A DNA stretch of 64,000 nucleotides from Xylanimonas protaetiae (GTDB lineage: Bacteria > Actinomycetota > Actinomycetes > Actinomycetales > Cellulomonadaceae): positions 3,229,440 through 3,293,439 of the forward strand of contig NZ_CP035493.1 of the NCBI RefSeq assembly GCF_004135385.1, given 5' to 3'. The position numbers were made by a program, and so were the translations under genes. Of the stretch, positions 42,230-50,742 are shown one piece after another; positions within the stretch are counted from its first letter, which is position 1; each line of letters begins with the position of its first letter. The notes under the pieces were generated by a model that had not been told where the DNA came from, searched no databases, and saw nothing but the letters and a program-made list of their open reading frames with translations.

Positions 42230-43804
42230 ATGACACACCACTACGGTGACGTGGTGAGCACCGGGGCACGGCCTGCCCAGCCCGGGCCGATGATCTCGTG
42301 GCCCGGGACACGCCCGATCGTATGGGCTCCGCACGCCCGGACCGTCGACGTCGTCGTCGTGGGTCCCGGCGTGCCGGAGCGGCACGCCCTGCGCCTGGTC
42401 GGGGCCCACAAGCCCGGCTACTGGGGCGGCGACACCGAGATGGCGTACGGCACCGAGTTCGGCTGGTCGATCGACGGCGGCACCCCGCTGGCGGACCCGA
42501 CCGGGACGTGGTTCCCCGACGGGGTGACCGGGCTGTCCCGGGTGCTCGAGCCGCTCGCCGGCTGGACCGACGACGCCTGGCACCCGCCCGACGTCCGCAC
42601 CGGGGTGCTGCTGCACCTCGACGTCGCGACGGCGACGCCCGCGGGGACGTTCGACGCGGCCGTCGGCCTGCTGCCGCGCGTCGCCGCGGCGGGCGTCCGC
42701 GGCGTCGAGCTCGCCCCCGTGTGCGCGTACGACGACGTCGCAGGGCCGGAGGCCGGTGTCCGCCTGTTCGCGGTGCACGAGCCGCTCGGCGGGGTGGTGG
42801 GGCTCGCGCGGTTCGTCGACGCCGCCCACGCGCACGGGCTGGCCGTCGTCCTCACCCCGCCGCACCGCTGGGCGGCCGGGTCGCGGCTGGGGCTCGACCG
42901 GTTCGGCCCGTACGCCGTCGACGGGCGGCTCAACCTCGCGGGCAGCGGCAACGGCGGGGTGCGGGACTGGCTCACCGCCGACGCCGACCGGTGGTTCCGC
43001 GAGCTGCACGTCGACGGTCTCTCCCTCGACGCCGACGCGCTCGCCGGCCGCTCCGGGGTGCCGTACGTCGCGGAGCTCGCCGCGGCGACGGTCGGCGTCT
43101 CCACCGACCTCGGCCGGCCGCTGACGCTCTTCGTCGACGGCCCGGGCCGGTCGGACCGCCTGACGCGGGCCGTGCACCGGCTGCTCTCCCCCGACGGCCC
43201 GCCGGACCCCACGGCGGTCGACGACCTGCGGCAGCTCTCGGTGCTGCTCACGCCCGCCGGGCGGCTGTCGGTGCGCGACGACCGGCGGGGACGCCCGGGG
43301 CGGCACACCGCGCAGCACGCCACGGGCACGGTGGGGACGATCACCCGCCTGCCCGGCGCGCGCCGCGGCATGCCGTGGGCGACTCCGGGCGAGGACGCGC
43401 CCCCGCCGGACCTGGACGCCCGCGCGAGCCTGCTCGCGTTCGCCATGCTCGCGGGCACCCCGCTCGTCCTCGACGTCGACCACCTGCCCGTCGCCGACGA
43501 GTCCGCCGACGCCGCCCGGCTCCGCGCCTGGTGCGCGACGCTCGCCAGGGCGCGGGCCGTCGCCCTGGCCGACCTGGCGCTCGGTCTCGACCTGCGCAGC
43601 CACGGCACCACGCTCCTCGCACGGCGCGGGGCGAGCGTCCTCGCGCTCGCGTGGACGGCGGCGCCGGCGTCCGTCCCGCTCGACGAGGTGCTGCCCGGAC
43701 GGGCCTGGCAGCTGCGCGCGGCGTGGTCCCCGCAGGCACGGGTCGTCGGGAACCGGCTGCAGCTTCCTGGCCGGACGACGGCGGTGCTTCGCGCGCGGGG
43801 GTGA
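42230..43804 (+). CDS. GH13/TreZ-like protein with altered catalytic motifs
   Basis: 524 residues resembling maltooligosyltrehalose trehalohydrolase: a CBM48-like start (RPIVWAPHARTVDVVVV), GTEFGWSIDGGTPLADP, then a GH13 barrel (GTFDAAVGLLPRVAAAGVRGVELAPV, LARFVDAAHAHGLAVVLTPP). Region II reads ELHVDGLSLDADALAG, keeping the nucleophile Asp267 but with Ser where the conserved Arg should be. The region expected to hold the acid/base Glu reads TLFVDGPGRSDR. A catalytically weak or non-enzymatic role is therefore possible. GTG at 42254 is an alternative start. No treY/treX neighbours. Confidence 0.7.
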   Translation: MTHHYGDVVSTGARPAQPGPMISWPGTRPIVWAPHARTVDVVVVGPGVPERHALRLVGAHKPGYWGGDTEMAYGTEFGWSIDGGTPLADPTGTWFPDGVTGLSRVLEPLAGWTDDAWHPPDVRTGVLLHLDVATATPAGTFDAAVGLLPRVAAAGVRGVELAPVCAYDDVAGPEAGVRLFAVHEPLGGVVGLARFVDAAHAHGLAVVLTPPHRWAAGSRLGLDRFGPYAVDGRLNLAGSGNGGVRDWLTADADRWFRELHVDGLSLDADALAGRSGVPYVAELAAATVGVSTDLGRPLTLFVDGPGRSDRLTRAVHRLLSPDGPPDPTAVDDLRQLSVLLTPAGRLSVRDDRRGRPGRHTAQHATGTVGTITRLPGARRGMPWATPGEDAPPPDLDARASLLAFAMLAGTPLVLDVDHLPVADESADAARLRAWCATLARARAVALADLALGLDLRSHGTTLLARRGASVLALAWTAAPASVPLDEVLPGRAWQLRAAWSPQARVVGNRLQLPGRTTAVLRARG

Positions 43805-43866
43805 ACACCCGGCGTTACGCTCCGGCCCATACGACCGACGTGCCTGGTGAGGAGCGGCAAGGACCC

Positions 43867-44778
43867 ATGAGCGGACGTCACAGCAAGCACGACCTGGAGT
43901 CCACGCGCGACGACGACGCGCTGCGCGACCTCGAGAAGAAGTGGACCGACTCCCCTGCCCGCGCGCTGCGGTGGCACAAGGACCTCGACGTGCGCGGGCT
44001 CGACTGCAACTCCGCGCCGGGCTACGACGGCGACAAGAGCGACGGCGAGGAGCTCGTGGCGGCGCACGCCGACGAGCTCAGCGAGCTCCAGGAGCGGCTC
44101 TTCGCCGACGGCCGCTCCGGCGGCACCCGGTCGGTGCTGCTGATCCTCCAGGGCCTCGACACGGCGGGCAAGGGCGGCATCGTGCGGCACGTCGTCGGGC
44201 TCGTGGACCCGCAGGGCGTCATGCACCGCGCGTTCGGCGTGCCGACGGCGGAGGAGGCGTCGCACGGCTACCTGTGGCGCATCCGCAACGCGCTGCCCCG
44301 GCCCGGGTACATCGGCGTGTTCGACCGGTCGCACTACGAGCAGGTGCTCGTCGTGCGCGTCGACGGCCTCGAGCCGGAGGAGACGTGGCGGGCCCACTAC
44401 GACGAGATCAACGCCTTCGAGTCCGAGCTCGCCGCGGCGGGGACCACGATCGTCAAGGTCGCGATGTTCGTCTCCAAGGACGAGCAGAAGGCCCGCCTGG
44501 CCGAGCGGCTCGACCGGCCCGACAAGTACTGGAAGTACAACCCCGGCGACCTGAAGACGCGGGCCCGGTTCGGCGACTACCTGGACGCGTACCAGGAGAT
44601 GCTGGAGAGGACGTCCACCGACGTCGCGCCCTGGCACGTCGTTCCCGCCGACAAGAAGTGGTTCGCCCGCCTCGCGGTCACCGAGCTGCTGCTCGGCGCC
44701 CTGCGCGCGCTCGACCTGGGCTGGCCGCCGGCGGACTTCGACGTCGAGGAGCAGAAGACGCTGCTCGCGGAGTCCTGA
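43867..44778 (+). CDS. ppk2: PPK2-family polyphosphate kinase
   Basis: 303 residues. Walker A LQGLDTAGKGGIVRHVV near residue 97, lid region ASHGYLWRIRNALPRPGYIG, Walker B GVFDRSHYEQVLVVRV near 157, and RLDRPDKYWKYNPGDLKTRARF, all typical of class I PPK2. These enzymes transfer phosphate between polyphosphate and nucleoside (di)phosphates. Cytoplasmic. 62 bp after the TreZ-like gene on the same strand, possibly co-transcribed. Confidence 0.92.
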   Translation: MSGRHSKHDLESTRDDDALRDLEKKWTDSPARALRWHKDLDVRGLDCNSAPGYDGDKSDGEELVAAHADELSELQERLFADGRSGGTRSVLLILQGLDTAGKGGIVRHVVGLVDPQGVMHRAFGVPTAEEASHGYLWRIRNALPRPGYIGVFDRSHYEQVLVVRVDGLEPEETWRAHYDEINAFESELAAAGTTIVKVAMFVSKDEQKARLAERLDRPDKYWKYNPGDLKTRARFGDYLDAYQEMLERTSTDVAPWHVVPADKKWFARLAVTELLLGALRALDLGWPPADFDVEEQKTLLAES

Positions 44779-44838
44779 GGGCGGCGCCCGACACCGGGCG
44801 GAGCACCGCAGCGGCCGCCGCCGTCGCTCCGTGCGGCG

Positions 44839-45906
44839 TCAGGCCGCGGAGGCGAGCGCCCGGCCGTCCTCGGCCAGCGCCCCGAGCCGCGACAGCGCCC
44901 GGAAGTACTTCTTGCGGTACCCGCCGCGCAGCATCTCGGGCGTGAAGAGCGCGTCCTCGCCGCCGCCCGCGAGCAGTACCGGCACGTCGTTGTCGTACAG
45001 CCGGTCCACGAGCACGACGAGCCGCAGCGCGACCTCGACGCGCGTCACCGGCGCGACGTCCGTGAGCGCCACGAGCCCGACGCCGTCGAGCAGCGCCCCG
45101 TAGCGGCTCGGGTGCACCGTGGCGAGGTGGTCGAGCAGGTCGCCGAACCGGTCGCACGTGGCGTCGGGGCGTGCGGCGGCGTAGGCCTCGACGACGTCGG
45201 CGGGCAGCGGGCGGGAGTCGGTGACGACGGCGCGGTGCCGGAAGTCGTCGCCGTCCACGCGCAGCACCTCGAAGCGCGCGGCGAGCGCCTGGATCTCGCG
45301 CAGGAAGTCCTCGGCGGCGAACCGGCCCTCCCCCAGCGCCTCGGGCAGCGTGTTGCTCGTGGCCGCGAGCGCCACGCCGCGGTCGGTGAGCTCGCGCAGC
45401 AGGCGGCTCATGAGGGTGGTGTCGCCGGCGTCGTCGAGCTCGAACTCGTCGATGCAGACGAGCTTCTTGGCGGCGAGGGCGGCGACGGTGTTCTGGAAGC
45501 CGAGCGCGCCCACGAGGTTGGTGTACTCGACGAAGGTGCCGTACGCGGTGTGCTCGACGCCGACCGCGTGGGCGAGCGAGGCGAGCAGGTGCGTCTTGCC
45601 AACGCCGAAGCCGCCGTCGAGATAGACGGCGGGAGCGGTGGGCGTCTTGCGGGCGAAGAGGCCGCGGCGGGGCGGGGCGGCGACGGCGTCGGCCACCTCG
45701 CGCAGCCGGGCGAGCGTGGCGCCCTGGCTGGGGAACGCGGGGTTGGCGCGGTAGGTGTCGAAGCGCGCGTCGGTGAAGTGCCGCGGGGGTACGAGGTCGG
45801 CCAGGAGGCGCTGCGGGGAGGCCGCCGGCCGGACTGCCGTGAGGGACGCCGGGCCGTGCACGTCGGTGTCGGCGGGGTCGATCGTGGCGCTCGTCACGGG
45901 CGTCAA
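44839..45906 (-). CDS. zapE: ZapE/AFG1-family ATPase
   Basis: 355 residues. Walker A VYLDGGFGVGKTHLLASL near 95-112, Walker B KKLVCIDEFELDDAGDT near 147, then a sensor TSNTLPEALGEGRFAAEDF near 185. FVEYTNLVGALGF between them is a family block. ZapE interacts with the division machinery in E. coli; in actinobacteria it is a general AFG1-like ATPase. Start is either TTG at 45906 or GTG at 45897. Divergent from the RibD-like gene with about 50 bp between. Confidence 0.9.
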   Translation of the reverse strand: MTPVTSATIDPADTDVHGPASLTAVRPAASPQRLLADLVPPRHFTDARFDTYRANPAFPSQGATLARLREVADAVAAPPRRGLFARKTPTAPAVYLDGGFGVGKTHLLASLAHAVGVEHTAYGTFVEYTNLVGALGFQNTVAALAAKKLVCIDEFELDDAGDTTLMSRLLRELTDRGVALAATSNTLPEALGEGRFAAEDFLREIQALAARFEVLRVDGDDFRHRAVVTDSRPLPADVVEAYAAARPDATCDRFGDLLDHLATVHPSRYGALLDGVGLVALTDVAPVTRVEVALRLVVLVDRLYDNDVPVLLAGGGEDALFTPEMLRGGYRKKYFRALSRLGALAEDGRALASAA

Positions 45907-45956
45907 GACTACGCGCTGTCAGCACGTGCCCGGGTGTGAGGTGGGACACTGCCCCC

Positions 45957-46757
45957 ATGCCCCTGCCCGCGCTGACCCTGCTGGTCCCGCAGTCCCGCCC
46001 GGTGCCGCCCGACGACGCCGAGGCCGACCTGCTCGCCCTCTACGCGCACGCGCCCGGCGTCGTGCGGGCGAACATGATCGCGTCGGTGGACGGCGGCGCG
46101 TGGGGTCCGGACCACGTCTCGGGGTCGATCAACGACGCCGCCGACTGGCGGGTGTTCCGCGTGCTGCGGGCGCTGGCCGACGTCGTCGTCGTCGGGGCGG
46201 GGACGGCCCGGGCCGAGCAGTACACCCAGCTCGGGCGCCCGGACGGGCTGGAGCACCTGCGGGAGGCGCCGCTGGAGCTGGCGCTGGTCACGCGCAGCGG
46301 CGACGTGCCGCCCGTGCTCGCGCAGGCGGAGCGGCCGCCGTTCGTCATCACGGGGGCGCGCGGCGCGGCGGCGGCGCACGCGGCGCTGCCACCGGAGCGG
46401 GTGATCGTCGTCCCGACGGCCGGTGACACCTCCGACGCCGCGGGCCCGCACGCGGGGGCCGCCCCGCCGCACGCCTCGGACGTCGACGTCGCCGCGGGCC
46501 TGGCGGCGCTCGCCGAGCACGGGCTGGCACGCGTGCTGTGCGAGGGCGGCCCGCACCTCCTGGCCGACCTGCTGGCCGCCGGGCGGGTCGACGAGCTGTG
46601 CGTGACGACGGCGCCGCTGCTCGTGGGACCCGGCGCGAGCAGGATCGTCGCGGGCGAGGCGCCCGCCGCCACGCCGCCGCAGGCACGCCTCGGGCACCTG
46701 CTCCACGCCCCCGGCACGGGGACGCTCCTGGCCCGCTGGCTCGTGCCACGCGCCTGA
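45957..46757 (+). CDS. Pyrimidine reductase / RibD C-terminal-domain protein
   Basis: 266 residues with the RibD-C/DHFR-like fold: VVRANMIASVDGGAWGPDHV near 36 (substrate-loop motif), FRVLRALADVVVVGAGTARAEQ near 68, then RVLCEGGPHLLADLLAAGRVDEL near 190 and APLLVGPG. Stand-alone copies are common in actinobacteria and may reduce riboflavin precursors; the deaminase domain is missing. An exact role in riboflavin synthesis is not certain. Confidence 0.85.
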   Translation: MPLPALTLLVPQSRPVPPDDAEADLLALYAHAPGVVRANMIASVDGGAWGPDHVSGSINDAADWRVFRVLRALADVVVVGAGTARAEQYTQLGRPDGLEHLREAPLELALVTRSGDVPPVLAQAERPPFVITGARGAAAAHAALPPERVIVVPTAGDTSDAAGPHAGAAPPHASDVDVAAGLAALAEHGLARVLCEGGPHLLADLLAAGRVDELCVTTAPLLVGPGASRIVAGEAPAATPPQARLGHLLHAPGTGTLLARWLVPRA

Positions 46758-46805
46758 GCGCCACACGCCCGTGCCGGGACGCCCCGCCCGCGTTAGGTTC
46801 GCGGC

Positions 46806-47327
46806 ATGAGCACCGAAGCCTCGTCCGACGTCGTCCTGGTCCTGACCGAGGCCGCGCTGAGCGCCGCCGACGTCGAGCACGTGCTCGACATCTACCGGGA
46901 CCCGGACGGTGACGGCATCCCCGACCCGGTCGCGTTCCGGGTGCTCGTCCCGGCGGAGACGGAGCGGCACCTGCTGACGTCGCTCCTGGAGCACGTCGGC
47001 ACGGGCGAGCTGCGCAAGGCGTGGGCCGACCTGACGGGCGGCCGGCCCGACCCCCAGCTCGCCGCCGCGTCGGCGTCCCAGAAGCTCGAGACGTCGCTGG
47101 CGGGGCTGCACGCGGCCGGGATGGCCGCCGAGGGCGTCGTCACGGACGACGACCCGGTGCCCGCGCTGCGGGCGGCGGTGGCGTCCGGCGAGGTGCGCGA
47201 GGTCGTCGTCGTGACGTACCCGCACGCGTACGCGGACACGTTCCACGCGGACTGGGCGTCGCGGGCGCGCGACGCCCTCAAGGTGCCCGTGCTGCACCTG
47301 TACGCCGGGACGTCCGAGATCGGCTGA
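46806..47327 (+). CDS. Conserved actinobacterial hypothetical protein
   Basis: 173 residues, alpha/beta: VVLVLTEAALSAADVEHVL at the start, AFRVLVPAETERHLLTSLL, then VREVVVVTYPHAYADTFHAD and a C-terminal VPVLHLYAGTS. The alternating strand and helix pattern resembles a universal-stress/HUP-like fold, but no nucleotide-binding motif is evident. Function unknown. Confidence 0.65.
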   Translation: MSTEASSDVVLVLTEAALSAADVEHVLDIYRDPDGDGIPDPVAFRVLVPAETERHLLTSLLEHVGTGELRKAWADLTGGRPDPQLAAASASQKLETSLAGLHAAGMAAEGVVTDDDPVPALRAAVASGEVREVVVVTYPHAYADTFHADWASRARDALKVPVLHLYAGTSEIG

Positions 47328-47342
47328 GGCCGCTGCGGCGTC

Positions 47343-48083
47343 TCAGCCCTGCTCGGCCCGGGGCCGCACCTGGTGGCCGGCGCGCACGACGGTCGCCCGC
47401 ACGAGCTCGTCCATGGAGTCCAGGAACGGCGCCTCGTCGAGCAGGTCGTGGTCCACCGCCGCGACGGACAGCTCCGTGCACCCCAGCACGACGACGCCGG
47501 CGCCGCGCTCCACGAGCCGCGCGGCCACGGCCCGCAGCGCGTCGACGTCGGCGGGCAGGCCCGCCTTGACCTGGTCGTAGATGATCGAGTTGATCATCGT
47601 CTGGTCGCCCGCGGTGTCATTGCCGTCGGGCGTGAGCACCTCGACGCCGCGCGCGGCGAACGCGTCGTGGTACACCCGTGACGCGACCGTGCCCGCGGTG
47701 GCGAGCAGGCCGACGGCGCCGAGCCCCGGCGCCCGCTCGAGCGCCGCGGCCACCGTCACGTCGATGATCGACACGAACGGCACCGTGATCGCCTCGAGCA
47801 CCTGCTGCGTGAAGTAGTGCGCGGTGTTGCACGGCATGACCAGGAAGTCGACGCCGAACCCCTCCAGGCGGCGCGCGTCCGCCGCGAGCACCGGGCCCGG
47901 GTCCTCGGGCGAGGCGCCGAGCACGAACGCCGTGCGGTCCGGGATGGTCGCGTGGTTGAGCACCAGCAGGTCGACGTGGTCCTGGTCGCGCTCCGCCTGC
48001 GTCGAGACGACGACGCGCTGGAGGAAGTACGCGGTGGCGAGCGGCCCGACGCCGCCGAGCACGCCCACCAGCGGCTGGCTCAT
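47343..48083 (-). CDS. Aspartate/glutamate racemase family protein
   Basis: 246 residues, cofactor-independent racemase. Both catalytic cysteines are present: DFLVMPCNTAHYFTQQV (about residue 84) and VVVLGCTELSVAAV (about 196). The start GVLGGVGPLATAYFLQRVV is typical of aspartate racemases. It overlaps the ligase gene by 4 bp (ATGA), so it most likely supplies D-aspartate (or D-glutamate) to the ATP-grasp ligases for peptidoglycan bridges. Confidence 0.88.
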   Translation of the reverse strand: MSQPLVGVLGGVGPLATAYFLQRVVVSTQAERDQDHVDLLVLNHATIPDRTAFVLGASPEDPGPVLAADARRLEGFGVDFLVMPCNTAHYFTQQVLEAITVPFVSIIDVTVAAALERAPGLGAVGLLATAGTVASRVYHDAFAARGVEVLTPDGNDTAGDQTMINSIIYDQVKAGLPADVDALRAVAARLVERGAGVVVLGCTELSVAAVDHDLLDEAPFLDSMDELVRATVVRAGHQVRPRAEQG

Positions 48084-49423
48084 CGGCCGGCCTCCCACCG
48101 GGCGCGCGCCTCGGCCACCGGGTAGTGGCGGCCGTACTTGCGGAAGTGGTTGAGCTGCGCGACCAGCAGGTACGCCACGCGCTTCGGGTGCCACTCGGCG
48201 CGGTACCACAGCGGGTTGGTGGCCTTGCGGGTCAGCAGCAGGCGCCGCGTGCGGGCCTTGAGGCGCGGGTCGAACAGGTAGCGCAGCAGCAGCGCGCCCG
48301 GCAGCACCGTGTACAGGTGCTCGCGGTCGAGGGCGCCGTCGCCGTTCACCGGCGCGTTCGTGCCGAGCACCGCGCGTGGCTCCGGGTCCAGCCCGCGCAG
48401 GCGGTCGTGGACGTAGAACCGCACCGCGTTCGTGCCCGCTGCCGTGATGTAGAACTGCGAGCGCCCGAGCCGCGGGTTGAGCTCGAAGAACACGTAGCGG
48501 CCGTCGCGCGGGTCGTACTTGAGGTCGAAGTTCGCGAACCCGGTCCAGCCGACGTGCTCGAGCAGCCGGGTGGCCTGCGCGACCACCTCGGGGTTGAGCT
48601 GCGTGATGATGCCCGCCGGGTTGCCGAGCGCACCGGGGGCGTGCTCCTCGAGCAGCACGTGCCCGAACGCGGAGAACCGCACCTTGCCGTGCTGGTCGGA
48701 GTAGCACGTGAGGATGCGCATCCCGGAGTCGTCGCCCGGGATGTAGTCCTGGATGATGAACGCGCCCTGGTACCCGGCGTCGCGGACCCTGCCGAGCAGG
48801 TCGAGCAGCTCCTCGCGCGTGTCGACCGCGTGGACCTTCCTCTTGCCCGCGTACTCGACGTCGTGGAACGCCGCCGAGCTCGCCGCCTTCGCGATGACGG
48901 GGAAGACGAGCCCGCTCGTGTCGGGCTCCCCGCCGCCCTCCGTCATCGAGGCGACGTCGTGCACGACCGTGGTGGGGTGCGCGATGCCGAGCTCCGCGCA
49001 CAGGGCCCCGAACTCCTCCTTGTCGGTGAGCCGCTCGAAGAGCGGCAGGTCGACGTAGGGCACCACGTAGCGGTCGGTCAGCCGGTCCTTGTTGGCCACG
49101 AGCGTGCCGACCAGCCAGTCGGCCGAGGCGACGACGACGAGGTCGGCGTCGGCGTGCTCGTCGGCGACCTGGCGCAGCCGCGCGACGATCGCCTCCGGGT
49201 CGTCGATGCCGGGCTCGACCACGTGGGTGAGGATGCGCGAGTGGCGCACCAGCCCCGTCGACGCGCCGGAGATGACCAGCGAGCGCACCCCGAACGCCTC
49301 GTGGAACGCGCGGGCGAGCGAGTAGGCGCCGATGTCGCCGCCGAGGACGACGGGCTGCAGGCGCCGGGCGCCGGCACCGCTCCGCCGGGTGGACGGTGCG
49401 ACGTGCTGCGGACGGCGGGTCAT
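48080..49423 (-). CDS. ATP-grasp ligase, Asl (D-aspartate ligase)-like
   Basis: 447 residues. It follows the layout of Enterococcus Asl D-aspartate ligase as I know it: VVLGGDIGAYSLARAFHEAFG start, VVASADWLVGTLVANKD, LFERLTDKEEFGALCAELGI, FPVIAKAASSAAFHDVEYAG, AFIIQDYIPGDDSGMRILT, GHVLLEEHAPGALGNPAGII, FANFDLKYDPRDGRYVFFEL-NPR (metal ligands). Such ligases add beta-D-Asp to the third residue of the stem peptide. The pairing with a racemase and a second ligase argues for a two-residue or alternative bridge. Start and stop overlap both neighbours by 4 bp. Confidence 0.82.
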   Translation of the reverse strand: MTRRPQHVAPSTRRSGAGARRLQPVVLGGDIGAYSLARAFHEAFGVRSLVISGASTGLVRHSRILTHVVEPGIDDPEAIVARLRQVADEHADADLVVVASADWLVGTLVANKDRLTDRYVVPYVDLPLFERLTDKEEFGALCAELGIAHPTTVVHDVASMTEGGGEPDTSGLVFPVIAKAASSAAFHDVEYAGKRKVHAVDTREELLDLLGRVRDAGYQGAFIIQDYIPGDDSGMRILTCYSDQHGKVRFSAFGHVLLEEHAPGALGNPAGIITQLNPEVVAQATRLLEHVGWTGFANFDLKYDPRDGRYVFFELNPRLGRSQFYITAAGTNAVRFYVHDRLRGLDPEPRAVLGTNAPVNGDGALDREHLYTVLPGALLLRYLFDPRLKARTRRLLLTRKATNPLWYRAEWHPKRVAYLLVAQLNHFRKYGRHYPVAEARARWEAGR

Positions 49424-50742
49424 GCCTTCCTCTCCGAGACGGGCGTCGGCGCATTGGCCGCGTAGTTCTTGCGCAGGGCCTCGAGCGGGTAGAACTCGCG
49501 GTACTTGCGCACGTGGTTGACCAGGGCGGTGAGCACGTACAGGCGGCGGCGCCAGCCCGCGTCGGCCTGGTAGCGCAGCGGGTGCACGACCCGGCCCGAC
49601 TTCATGAGGCGGACGATGCGGGCGCTGAGAACCGGGTTCAGCACGTAGCGCTTGAGCAGCGAGCGCGGCACCACGCAGTACAGGACCTCGCGCTCGGCCG
49701 TGACGGGCGCGCGGCGGATCCCGAGCACGACGTCGTCGACCAGCACCTCGGTGGGGTTCTGCCCGCCGGCGGTGAGGTAGTAGTTGTTGCGCCCGATGCG
49801 CGGGTTCTGCTCGAAGAACTTGAAGACGCCGTCGCGCGGGTCAAGCTTGACGTCGAAGTTCGCGAACCCGCGCCAGCCCGTGTGCTCGAGGAGCCGCTGG
49901 GCGGCGTCGAGGATCGGGTCGATGCGCTCGACGATCATGGCCGAGGGGTTGCCGCGCGCCGCCGGGGTGCGCTCCTCGAGCAGCACGCGCGCGCTGCAGC
50001 GCAGCGTGACGCGGCCCGACGTGTCCGCGTAGGCGGTCACGGAGCGCATCTGGGTGTCGTCGCCCGGGATCATCTCCTGGACCAGGAACCGGCCCCGGAA
50101 GCCCGCGCCCCGCAGGCTCGCGTAGAGCCGCTCCAGCTCGTCGGGCGTCGCGATCTCGAAGATCTTCTTCTTCCCCGCGAACCGCACGTCGTGGTAGTCC
50201 GCGCTGCTGGCGGGCTTCGCGATCACGGGGAACGCGAAGCCCACCGGCAGGGGCTGCCACGCCGGGTCGGCGGCGTGGGCGAAGTCCTGGACCACCGTCG
50301 CGGGCACAGGGATGCCCAGCTCGGTGCAGGCGGCCATGAACTCGGCCTTGTCGCTGATCCGGTCGATGAGCGCGGAGTCCGCGAAGGGCACGACGTACCC
50401 GGCGGCCTCGAGCTCGGCGCGGTGGTGCGCCAGGATGACGACCACCCAGTCCATGTTCGTCAGCGCGATCAGGGTCTCGGTGCGACCCGCCGCCTTGTGC
50501 TGCTCGGCGACCCGCGTCAGCGCGGCGACGATCTCCTGCGCGCCCGTCCCGCACAGGACGAGGTCGATGATCGCCGAGCCCGCGATGGGGCCCGGCTCGG
50601 CGAACGCGGCGACCGTGGTGCGCACCCCGTAGCGCTCGTGGAACGAGCGCGCCAGGGCGTACACGCCGATGTCGGAGCCGACGATGACGGGGCGCACGGC
50701 CGCCGCGGGAGAGGTCACGGGGTGCGACACGGACTCGTTCAC
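49420..50742 (-). CDS. Second ATP-grasp ligase, Asl-like paralogue
   Basis: 440 residues, a clear paralogue of the downstream ligase: VIVGSDIGVYALARSFHERYG, NMDWVVVILAHHRAELEAAG, LIDRISDKAEFMAACTELGI, FPVIAKPASSADYHDVRFAG, FLVQEMIPGDDTQMRSVTA, ARVLLEERTPAARGNPSAMI, FANFDVKLDPRDGVFKFFEQ-NPR. The shared PGDD and NPR blocks keep the ATP/Mg site. The GTG start at 50742 overlaps the gnd stop (GTGA). The substrate may be a different amino acid (for example D-Glu) or the second residue of the bridge; this is inference. Confidence 0.8.
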   Translation of the reverse strand: MNESVSHPVTSPAAAVRPVIVGSDIGVYALARSFHERYGVRTTVAAFAEPGPIAGSAIIDLVLCGTGAQEIVAALTRVAEQHKAAGRTETLIALTNMDWVVVILAHHRAELEAAGYVVPFADSALIDRISDKAEFMAACTELGIPVPATVVQDFAHAADPAWQPLPVGFAFPVIAKPASSADYHDVRFAGKKKIFEIATPDELERLYASLRGAGFRGRFLVQEMIPGDDTQMRSVTAYADTSGRVTLRCSARVLLEERTPAARGNPSAMIVERIDPILDAAQRLLEHTGWRGFANFDVKLDPRDGVFKFFEQNPRIGRNNYYLTAGGQNPTEVLVDDVVLGIRRAPVTAEREVLYCVVPRSLLKRYVLNPVLSARIVRLMKSGRVVHPLRYQADAGWRRRLYVLTALVNHVRKYREFYPLEALRKNYAANAPTPVSERKA

